DNA from: Gammaproteobacteria bacterium
GTDB taxonomy: Bacteria; Pseudomonadota; Gammaproteobacteria; GCF-002020875
DNA length: 6,178 nt
NCBI GenBank assembly: GCA_018671205.1
Contig: JABHIC010000434.1
Coordinates: 1 to 6,178, forward strand
Direction of reading: 5' to 3'
Below the pieces are notes generated by a model. That model was not told the DNA's origin. It saw nothing but the letters and a program-made list of their open reading frames with translations, and searched no databases. The stretch's first letter is position 1; each line of letters begins with the position of its first letter. Shown here one piece after another: positions 1 to 5,752 of the stretch. The position numbers were made by a program, and so were the translations under genes.

Positions 1-1211
1 AGCTCCCAGTTGAGGAAGGGGCTGTTTTTCCCCGCACTCTGTAGCTGTTCCGGGGTGACGCGCCACCACGCCTCGGGGTCAAACAGGGTGATGTTGGCAC
101 GTCTTCCAACCCCCAATGTACCCACCTCCAGTCCGAGGATTCGGGCCGGTTGATGGGTTACCGTGGCCAATGCTTCAGAGAGGGAGAGCGGATAGTCGCG
201 GCTCAGGCGCAGGGTAAGAGGAAGCAGGGTCTCGATACTGCTGATACCCGGCTCGGTCTCGGCAAATGGGGCGGCCTTGGCATCCTCATCATGGGGTTGA
301 TGGTCGGAGCAGAGTACCTGAATCGACCCGTTTCGCAGCCCCTCAATCAGCCCTTCGCGATCCCGTTCGGTGCGTAGTGGCGGAATAACATGGCAGTGCG
401 GGTTGAACAGACCGATGTCCATCTCTGTCAGATAGAGGTGGTGGATGGCTACATCAACGGTGACGGGCAGCCCCTCCTGCCGGGCCTGCTCAACCATCTG
501 CAGGGCATTGCGGCTGGAGAGGCCGCAGAAGTGGGCACGTACCCCGGTGGTGCGGATCAGTACCAGATCACGAGCCACTCCTGCAGTCTCGGCGGCCTCC
601 GGAATTCCCGGTAGCCCCAGCCGGGTACTGATGACCCCCTCATGGGCACACCCTCCATCACAGAGCCACGGGTCTTGCGGGTGAATCAAGACGGTGAGCT
701 CATGGGTGGCCGCATACTCCAGGGCACGGCGCATTACCTGTGAATTGGAGACGGCGTGTGGGCCATTCGAAACGGCACCACATCCGGCACGTTTCAGCGC
801 TCCCATATTGGAGAGCTGTCTCCCCTCCAGCCCTTTGGTGAGCGCCCCCAGTGGCACGACCTCCACAAAGCCCGCTTTTTCACTCTTCTGCCGAATCAGC
901 TCCACCACGGCGCTGCTATCGATGACCGGTTTTGTGTCGGGGGGGATGGCGATTGTGGTGACACCGGCCGCGGCCGCCGCCCGGCTCTCGGTGAGCATGG
1001 TCCCTTTATGTTTCTCTCCGGGTTCACGCACTCTTACACGCATATCAACCAGGCCGGGACAGACAATCTTGCCGCGGGCATCGATGATCTGTTCGGCCTC
1101 AAAGGTATCACTCAGTGGCTGGATGATCCCCTCAGCCAGCTGCAGGTCACCGCTCTGGTCGATCTGGTTGGCGGGGTCAATGATGCGTCCGTTACGAATC
1201 AGGATTTTCAT
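1..1211 (-). CDS. pyrC': Dihydroorotase-like pseudoenzyme PyrC' (non-catalytic ATCase partner), C-terminus cut by window edge
   Basis: The reading frame is open from an ATG at 1211 to the window edge (403 codons plus 2 bases), so roughly the last 20-25 residues of a ~425-residue amidohydrolase are missing. The fold is clearly class I dihydroorotase: N-terminal NGRIIDP, V55-D56, R62-E63-P64-G65, H177, and S302-D303-H304-Q-P-H307. Key active-site residues are replaced. The zinc motif HxH is R58-V-R60, the usual FSDDG loop is V147-S-N-G-P151, the second His of the HxCH motif is G230, and the Asn of the substrate loop (MPNT-like) is D92. Loss of these ligands predicts no dihydroorotase activity. 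In Pseudomonas such PyrC' subunits are structural partners of PyrB in a dodecameric aspartate transcarbamoylase, and that role is inferred here. The start overlaps the pyrB stop by 4 bases (ATGA) and has a perfect AGGAGG ribosome site. An active pyrC should exist elsewhere in the genome. Confidence 0.93.
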   Translation of the reverse strand, partial: MKILIRNGRIIDPANQIDQSGDLQLAEGIIQPLSDTFEAEQIIDARGKIVCPGLVDMRVRVREPGEKHKGTMLTESRAAAAAGVTTIAIPPDTKPVIDSSAVVELIRQKSEKAGFVEVVPLGALTKGLEGRQLSNMGALKRAGCGAVSNGPHAVSNSQVMRRALEYAATHELTVLIHPQDPWLCDGGCAHEGVISTRLGLPGIPEAAETAGVARDLVLIRTTGVRAHFCGLSSRNALQMVEQARQEGLPVTVDVAIHHLYLTEMDIGLFNPHCHVIPPLRTERDREGLIEGLRNGSIQVLCSDHQPHDEDAKAAPFAETEPGISSIETLLPLTLRLSRDYPLSLSEALATVTHQPARILGLEVGTLGVGRRANITLFDPEAWWRVTPEQLQSAGKNSPFLNWE

Positions 1212-2182
1212 GAGAGGGCCTCCTGTCCACTGCGTTGTGTGGCCATTGAGAGTACCGCCATCCGAACGGCGATCCCATTGGTGACCTGCTGCAAAATCAC
1301 GGAGTGTCCACTGTCGGCCACACTGCTCTCAATCTCGACACCCCGGTTCATCGGCCCAGGGTGCATGATGATGGCATCCTCAGCGGCATACTGAAGGCGC
1401 TGTTCAGTGAGCCCATAGAAGTGGAAATACTCATCTTTGCTGGGCAGGTTTGCGCCATTCATCCGTTCATTCTGTAGTCGCAGCATGATCACAACATCGG
1501 CACCATCCAGGCCACGTTCCATCTGGTTAGTGAAATGTACCCCCAGAGTCTCCACATGGGCGGGGCAGAGGGTGTTGGGGGCGATGACCCGAATCTCCGG
1601 GCATCCCAGCATATTGAGTGCGTGGATCTGGGAGCGGGCCACGCGTGAGTGCATCACATCCCCGATGATGGCGACCCGAAGGCGGGTGAAGTCGCTCTTG
1701 TGTCGGCGCATGGTGAACATATCGAGCATGGCCTGTGTCGGGTGGGCGTGGCGTCCATCTCCGGCATTAATCACACTAACCGATTCAGGTACATGCTGGG
1801 CAATAAAGTGAGCGGCTCCGCTGGCACCGTGGCGTACCACAAACAGATCGATCTGCATTGCGGTCAGATTCTGCAGGGTGTCGAGCAGGGTCTCTCCCTT
1901 GGTGGTGGCAGAGGTGTTGATATTAATATTGAGGACATCGGCCGAGAGTCGCTTCTCAGCCAGATCGAAGGTGGTGCGGGTGCGGGTACTCGGCTCGAAG
2001 AAGAGGTTGGCGATGGTCTTGCCTCGTAGCAGGGGCACCTTCTTTGCGGCCTGATTACCGACACTGGTGAAGCGCTCTGCGGTATCGAGAATTTCGGTCA
2101 GCAGGGGGCGGTTCAGCCCCTCAATCGAGAGAAAATGGCGCAGCCGCCCCTCTCTGTCTAGCTGTAGGTTGGTGGGCGTCAC
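1208..2182 (-). CDS. pyrB: Aspartate carbamoyltransferase catalytic subunit (Pseudomonas-type)
   Basis: PyrB joins carbamoyl phosphate and L-aspartate to give N-carbamoyl-L-aspartate, the committed step of cytosolic pyrimidine synthesis. The 324-residue protein has the whole family signature: the carbamoyl-phosphate loop S65-T-R-T-R69 (preceded by FFEP), K95 in TTKGET, GDGRHAHPTQ with H146-P-T-Q149, and H274-P-G-P-M-N-R-G281. Before the core there is a short N-terminal arm (about residues 1-16, containing LQLDREGRLRHF) resembling the arm of Pseudomonas PyrB, which in that class is linked to complex formation and nucleotide control. No pyrI-like regulatory subunit is present; the partner is the adjacent PyrC'. 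Translation starts at GTG, overlapping the pyrR stop as GTGA, with a strong upstream GGAGGAA. Its own stop overlaps the pyrC' start. Identification is near certain; complex type is inferred from neighbour and arm. Confidence 0.97.
   Translation of the reverse strand: MTPTNLQLDREGRLRHFLSIEGLNRPLLTEILDTAERFTSVGNQAAKKVPLLRGKTIANLFFEPSTRTRTTFDLAEKRLSADVLNININTSATTKGETLLDTLQNLTAMQIDLFVVRHGASGAAHFIAQHVPESVSVINAGDGRHAHPTQAMLDMFTMRRHKSDFTRLRVAIIGDVMHSRVARSQIHALNMLGCPEIRVIAPNTLCPAHVETLGVHFTNQMERGLDGADVVIMLRLQNERMNGANLPSKDEYFHFYGLTEQRLQYAAEDAIIMHPGPMNRGVEIESSVADSGHSVILQQVTNGIAVRMAVLSMATQRSGQEALS
1219..1224 (-). promoter_or_regulatory. Ribosome binding site of pyrC'
   Basis: Read on the minus strand this is a perfect AGGAGG, seven bases upstream of the ATG at 1211. 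It lies inside the 3' end of pyrB. It fixes the pyrC' start and suggests strong, coupled translation with pyrB, which fits two subunits needed in similar amounts. Confidence 0.75.
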
Positions 2183-2709
2183 GCCTCTTCCTCCGGCTGT
2201 TTATTCAGTAGCCTCAGCCTGAGTGGGGAGGGTCCCAGCAGTTTGATCTGTTGATGGGGAGCCAGCTGAAGCTGGGTTCCGGTGATGTCGGCCCGAATCG
2301 GCAGCTCACGCTCATTACGATCAACCAGTACGGCCAGATAGACCTGGGCAGGTCGTCCATAGTCAAAGATCTCATTGAGTGCGGCACGGATGGTGCGACC
2401 GGTGAAGAGCACATCATCCACCAGAATAATGGATTGGTTATCCAGTTCAAAGGGGAGGTTTGATGGGGCAACCTGGGGATGGAGGCCGATCTGGGTGAAG
2501 TCATCCCGGTAGAAGGAGATGTTGAGTTCACCCAGAGGATGTGGATTCCCGAGTGCCTGGTGTAGCTGTTGGGCAATCCAGGTTCCACCGCTATGGATAC
2601 CCACAATTTTGGCCTCCTCCAGCTTCTCTCCGAGCTGTTCACGCAGCTGTCGAGCCATATCGGTGACCAGACTCTCTACGTTAAGTTTTTCTATGGTTCT
2701 ATTTTCCAT
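2179..2709 (-). CDS. pyrR: PyrR family pyrimidine operon regulator / PRPP-binding phosphoribosyltransferase homologue
   Basis: This 176-residue type I phosphoribosyltransferase-fold protein belongs to the PyrR family. The PRPP-binding motif is clear at residues 94-107 (IILVDDVLFTGRTI, with D98-D99 and T103-G-R-T106), and the FYRDD segment typical of PyrR lies at 66-70. In Bacillus, PyrR binds pyr mRNA in response to UMP and can also act as a uracil phosphoribosyltransferase. The pyrophosphate-loop position that reads KTRG in Bacillus reads H39-S-G-G42 here, a variant I also recall from Pseudomonas PyrR, so full enzymatic activity should not be assumed. The start overlaps the end of yqgF by 11 bases and the stop overlaps pyrB (GTGA). 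The ribosome site is only a modest AGGT seven bases upstream. No antiterminator or U-tract leader lies ahead of it, so the way it would act is open. Confidence 0.93.
   Translation of the reverse strand: MENRTIEKLNVESLVTDMARQLREQLGEKLEEAKIVGIHSGGTWIAQQLHQALGNPHPLGELNISFYRDDFTQIGLHPQVAPSNLPFELDNQSIILVDDVLFTGRTIRAALNEIFDYGRPAQVYLAVLVDRNERELPIRADITGTQLQLAPHQQIKLLGPSPLRLRLLNKQPEEEA
2188..2194 (-). promoter_or_regulatory. Ribosome binding site of pyrB (supports the GTG start)
   Basis: On the minus strand this reads GGAGGAA, five bases before the GTG at 2182 and inside the last codons of pyrR. Its strength and spacing support the non-ATG start, which also preserves the N-terminal arm expected in Pseudomonas-type PyrB. 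Confidence 0.7.
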
Positions 2710-3139
2710 CTGGGTTACCTAGGTGACTATTAAACCAGCTTTGTAGAATGCGTGTGGCGGCAACGGCATCGACATCACGCTCCTCAGTGGGGCGGTGATA
2801 CCCCTTGTTGGAGCGAATTATAGACTCTGCCTCGACGGAGGTCAGCCTCTCATCGACCTCATAGACCGGTAGGTTGAAACGGCCCCGAAGCTGATTGCAG
2901 AATTTACGCGCACGTCTGGACATCTCCTGCTCCTCGCCATCCATCTGTAGTGGAATGCCGACTACGGCGGCCTCGGCACCCCATTCGCTGATCAGGGAGT
3001 GGATCTGCCCAAAATCGGCAGAGCGATTTTTGCGTTGGATGGTGGTGAGTGGACGGGCCGAGCGGGTCAGCTCCTGACCGATAGCTACCCCGATGCGGTG
3101 GCTGCCGAGATCAAAGCCCAGCAGGGTTCGTTCAGGCAT
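2699..3139 (-). CDS. yqgF: Putative pre-16S rRNA nuclease / Holliday junction resolvase-like protein YqgF
   Basis: YqgF (RuvX) is a conserved cytosolic RNase H-fold protein implicated in maturing the 5' end of 16S rRNA; the older name reflects similarity to RuvC. The chosen start at 3139 gives 146 residues, close to the usual length of about 140. Motifs in order are G8-F-D10-L-G12 with the first catalytic Asp, VVGIPLQMDG at 59-68, V95-D96-E97-R98-L-T-S101, and D124-AVAAT-R130 with the C-terminal catalytic Asp. All expected acidic positions are present. A longer open frame reaches 3268, but that 43-residue extension lies inside yqgE in another frame and has no family counterpart. The start overlaps the yqgE stop by 8 bases with only a weak ribosome site, implying coupled translation, and the end overlaps pyrR by 11 bases. 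The pairing yqgE-yqgF is very widespread. Confidence 0.95.
   Translation of the reverse strand: MPERTLLGFDLGSHRIGVAIGQELTRSARPLTTIQRKNRSADFGQIHSLISEWGAEAAVVGIPLQMDGEEQEMSRRARKFCNQLRGRFNLPVYEVDERLTSVEAESIIRSNKGYHRPTEERDVDAVAATRILQSWFNSHLGNPDGK
2714..2727. repeat. Near-perfect 14-bp inverted repeat just upstream of pyrR
   Basis: The plus strand reads GTTACCTAGGTGAC, with six of seven symmetric pairs matching around the centre TA. It lies in the final codons of yqgF and covers the AGGT that would serve as the pyrR ribosome site. It could be a chance palindrome, a weak operator, or a small structure masking translation. As RNA the hairpin would have few pairs and a mismatch, so it would be weak. 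Confidence 0.3.
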
Positions 3140-3710
3140 GGCCCGCTTCAGTGGTGAGTAGGGAGATGTCGATACCAATGCGGTTGGCAGACTCTTTCCA
3201 GAGCTGGACCCCCTCGGTATCAAAAACCAGAGGGGTCTCCACCGGAACACTGAGCCAGCTATTGTCACAAATCTCCTGCTCTAGTTGACCCTCTCCCCAG
3301 CCTGCGTAACCGAGGGTGATGATCTGCTTCTCGGGACCCTCTCCATTGGCAATGGCCTCAAGAATATCCCGTGATGCGGTGATGCCTATCTCACTGTTCA
3401 CCTCCAGGGTAGAGTTCCAACCGCCGATAGGGGTGTGGATTACAAAGCCACGTTCGGGCTGTACCGGCCCACCGTTATGGAGTCGCAGGTTGGGGTCGAG
3501 TGCTACCGTAACCTCAATATCCATATGGTCCAGCAGATCAATAATCGGGAGAGCAGTAGGGCGGTTGAGTACAAAACCCATCGCCCCCTGTTCATTGTGT
3601 TCACAGATCAGAGAGACGGTATGGTCAAAGTTTCGGTCTTTGAGTGAGGGCATTGCAATCAGCAGGTGGTTCCCCAGGTAGTTCTCGCGCTGTCTGATTT
3701 TCTTGCTCAT
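3132..3710 (-). CDS. yqgE: YqgE/AlgH family protein (DUF179)
   Basis: This 192-residue cytosolic protein matches the YqgE/AlgH family along its length. Visible family blocks are L12-G-N-H-L-L-I-A-M-P21, ICEH at 35-38, GAMGFVLNRP at 42-51, GGPVQPERGFVIH at 80-92, and GYAGWGEGQLEQE at 134-146. There is no signal peptide or membrane segment. The molecular function is not settled: the Pseudomonas name AlgH comes from a link to alginate control, and structures show a compact fold without an established catalytic activity. It starts at ATG 3710, six bases after the ApbE stop, with a weak ribosome site. Its stop overlaps yqgF by 8 bases, the usual tight partnership, which suggests a shared housekeeping role. 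Confidence 0.95.
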   Translation of the reverse strand: MSKKIRQRENYLGNHLLIAMPSLKDRNFDHTVSLICEHNEQGAMGFVLNRPTALPIIDLLDHMDIEVTVALDPNLRLHNGGPVQPERGFVIHTPIGGWNSTLEVNSEIGITASRDILEAIANGEGPEKQIITLGYAGWGEGQLEQEICDNSWLSVPVETPLVFDTEGVQLWKESANRIGIDISLLTTEAGHA

Positions 3711-3716
3711 GGTTGG

Positions 3717-4796
3717 CTATCTTATCACCAGTCTCTCTACAATGGGTGGAGGCTGTTGGTGAAAATTTAGACGCTGAGCCATCGATTCGGTGAGGTGGAG
3801 TCTGCCGTGGTCATCAATAATGAGCAGCTTGTCGATCCCCAGCTGCTGAGCCACGGTGGTGCGTGCTGTTGGGGAGGCAACCAGCAGTGCGGTCGCGGCG
3901 GCATCGGCAGTGGTGGCATCGGGGTGAATCACGGTCACGGAGCGGGTGCCGGTGGCAGGCCAGCCGGTTGTCGGATCAATGATATGGTGATAACGCTCTC
4001 CCTGGTAGAGGAACATCCGCTCATAGTCCCCGGAGGTGAAGATGGACTCATCCCCCTGTGGTTGAATGGAGGCGATCGGGTCACCGCCATCAGGAGCGCG
4101 GATGCCGATATTCCAGTTGCGTCTGCCGTGGCTGCCGATGGCACGCAAATCCCCCCCGGTATTGACGATCGCATCTCTGATGCCGAGCTGCTTGAGCTGT
4201 TCAATGGCACGGTCAACCGCGTACCCTTTGGCAATTCCACCGAGGTCGATCTGCACGGCTGGATTGCTGCTGCGCAGGGTGCCATTCTCAAACTGTAGTT
4301 GGTCCATCCGGGGTTTACTTTTCAGCAGTGGATCGATGGTGGATTGGGGGGGAGGAGGCCCCGTCCAACTCTCACCATGAAACCCCCAGAGTGCAATGAG
4401 TTTGCCGATGGCTGGATTGAAGAGATCACTGCTTTTTGTGGAGAGTGTGGCGCTTTTTTTCAGCAGTTGAGCGGCCTCTTCGGAGATCGGAGTGGGAAGA
4501 CCGGCCGCAATATTCTGGTTGATCTCGCCCAGTAACCCCCCCGCCTTCCAGGCGTGCCAGGTGTCGTGCATGGCCGCAAAGTCGGCCCGAATCAGTCGAC
4601 TCGCCTCTCTGTTTTGGCTCTCAGAAGCCCCCCAGGTCGAGATCGAGACCACGGTGCCGAAAGCGAGAAATTGGTCCTGGTAGAGAGAGGGTGAGCGAGA
4701 ACATCCGCTGCTGAGTAGGGTTAATAACAGCAGGCTCAGGCAGAGAGGTAGAGATACGGGGGATTGCATCGATACAAGATGCGACTCATATTTCAA
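3717..4796 (-). CDS. apbE: FAD:protein FMN transferase, ApbE family, probable lipoprotein
   Basis: ApbE enzymes split FAD and attach FMN to a Thr or Ser of target proteins such as RnfG and NqrC, on the outer face of the inner membrane. The 359-residue product has an N-terminal hydrophobic stretch (residues 14-28) ending in S-S-G-C32, a probable lipoprotein cleavage site, although Ser at -3 is atypical. The catalytic domain is complete: NPAIGKLIALWGF at 127-139, D184-L-G-G-I-A-K-G-Y-A-V-D195, NTGGD at 212-216, SGDY at 255-258, HHIIDP at 270-275, and the metal-site segment T296-A-D298-A-A-A-T302. The frame begins with TTG at 4796, overlapping the gshB stop as TTGA; an ATG at 4769 (residue 10) is an alternative and still leaves a secretion signal. 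Neither has a clear ribosome site. No flavinylation target gene lies in the window. Pseudomonas has a tonB gene at this position. Confidence 0.93.
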   Translation of the reverse strand: MKYESHLVSMQSPVSLPLCLSLLLLTLLSSGCSRSPSLYQDQFLAFGTVVSISTWGASESQNREASRLIRADFAAMHDTWHAWKAGGLLGEINQNIAAGLPTPISEEAAQLLKKSATLSTKSSDLFNPAIGKLIALWGFHGESWTGPPPPQSTIDPLLKSKPRMDQLQFENGTLRSSNPAVQIDLGGIAKGYAVDRAIEQLKQLGIRDAIVNTGGDLRAIGSHGRRNWNIGIRAPDGGDPIASIQPQGDESIFTSGDYERMFLYQGERYHHIIDPTTGWPATGTRSVTVIHPDATTADAAATALLVASPTARTTVAQQLGIDKLLIIDDHGRLHLTESMAQRLNFHQQPPPIVERLVIR

Positions 4797-5752
4797 GCTG
4801 GGGTTCTGGGTTCAAGCTTGCTTTCAATAGCATCCATCAGCTTTGCCGCAATGTTGAGCCCGAACTGGCTATCCAGTTCACGGATACAGGTGGGGCTGGT
4901 GACATTGATCTCGGTCAGATAGTCCCCAATCACATCCAGCCCGACAAACAGCAACCCCTTCTCACGCAGCAGTGGAGCAACTTCCGTGGCAATTTCGTAA
5001 TCACGTTCGGAGAGAGGAACACCCTCCCCGCGTCCACCTACGGCGAGATTGCCCCGGGTCTCCCCCTTGGCCGGGATTCGGGCCAGGGCGTAGGGGATCG
5101 GCTCACCATCAATCAGCAGAATTCGTTTATCCCCTGCGCTGATTTCGGGGATGAAGCGCTGCACCATGGTGTAGTGTGCGCCATTATGGGTCAGGGTTTC
5201 GATCACTACGCTGGTATTGGGGTCTCCCTTGTGTAGATAGAAGATGGAGGCACCTCCCATGGCATCCAGCGGTTTGAGTATGATCTCCTCCTGTTGTTGC
5301 AGGAAGGCACGGATCTGTTCGCCACTGCTGGTAACCAGTGAGGGGGGGGCGAGGTGGGGAAACCAGGCGGTGGCCAGCTTCTCATTAAAATCACGCAGGG
5401 ACTGGGGGCGGTTGACGATCAGGGTTCCAGCGGACTCAGCCAGCTCTAGCAGGTGGGTGGCGTAGAGGTATTCACGATCAAACGGGGGGTCCTTGCGCAT
5501 CAGGATCACATCCAGCTCAGCGAGTGGCAGGGTCTGTTGCTCTCCGAGGGTATACCACTGGCTGTTATCATCCATCACCTGCAGTTGATGGGTGCGGCTC
5601 AGGCAGACGCCATTGATGATGAAGAGATCCCCCATCTCCATGTAGTGGATCTCCCAGCCGCGCTGTTGGGCCTCCAGCAGCATTGCGAGGCTGCTATCTT
5701 TTTTGGGGTGAATAGAGTGGATTGGATCCATCACAATGCCAAGTTTGATCAT
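4793..5752 (-). CDS. gshB: Glutathione synthetase
   Basis: GshB ligates gamma-glutamylcysteine and glycine with ATP to give glutathione in the cytosol. The 319-residue length matches the bacterial family (E. coli about 315). Sequence blocks run in the expected order: MDPIHSIHPKKDSS at 8-21, MRKDPPFD at 85-92, N123-EKL, the ATP-grasp segment K160-P-L-D-A-M-G-G167, QRFIPE at 198-203, GDKRILL at 207-213, RGNLAVGG at 233-240, DVIG at 273-276, and E281-I-N-V-T-S-P-T-C-I-R-E-L293 near the Mg-ATP site. The usual KPLDGMGG has Ala for Gly at residue 164, a mild change. The ATG at 5752 overlaps the gshA stop (ATGA) with an AGGAGAG ribosome site. The stop overlaps the ApbE TTG start. Direct succession to gshA puts both steps of glutathione synthesis in one transcript. 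Confidence 0.98.
   Translation of the reverse strand: MIKLGIVMDPIHSIHPKKDSSLAMLLEAQQRGWEIHYMEMGDLFIINGVCLSRTHQLQVMDDNSQWYTLGEQQTLPLAELDVILMRKDPPFDREYLYATHLLELAESAGTLIVNRPQSLRDFNEKLATAWFPHLAPPSLVTSSGEQIRAFLQQQEEIILKPLDAMGGASIFYLHKGDPNTSVVIETLTHNGAHYTMVQRFIPEISAGDKRILLIDGEPIPYALARIPAKGETRGNLAVGGRGEGVPLSERDYEIATEVAPLLREKGLLFVGLDVIGDYLTEINVTSPTCIRELDSQFGLNIAAKLMDAIESKLEPRTPA

Noticed and set aside
150..684. Short plus-strand open frames at the left edge
   Set aside because: All lie opposite the continuous, motif-bearing pyrC' frame, which is not closed only because it runs off the window.
1..1211. pyrC' as a pseudogene
   Set aside because: Active-site residues are lost but the frame is intact, has a perfect ribosome site and a coupled start, and the fold is conserved; this fits a maintained non-catalytic subunit, not a decaying gene.
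694..1394. Two long overlapping plus-strand open frames (196 and 212 codons)
   Set aside because: They lie antisense to pyrC' and the end of pyrB, have low-complexity Ser/Pro/Arg-rich or unrelated translations and no recognisable motif; the minus-strand frames carry complete family signatures.
3140..3268. 43-residue N-terminal extension of yqgF
   Set aside because: It runs inside yqgE in another frame, reads as Trp/Arg/Ser-rich sequence without YqgF similarity, and would make the protein much longer than the family; the ATG at 3139 gives the normal N-terminus.
3795..4298. Plus-strand open frame of 167 codons, Gly-rich
   Set aside because: It is antisense to the ApbE catalytic domain; the Gly/Ala content is what the reverse complement of that GC-rich gene produces. 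No start context or family match.
5340..5350. Run of G residues on the plus strand (aggggggggcg), a possible frameshift site in gshB
   Set aside because: The minus-strand frame reads through it as Ala-Pro-Pro-Ser with normal GshB sequence on both sides, so there is no sign of a shift or sequencing error.
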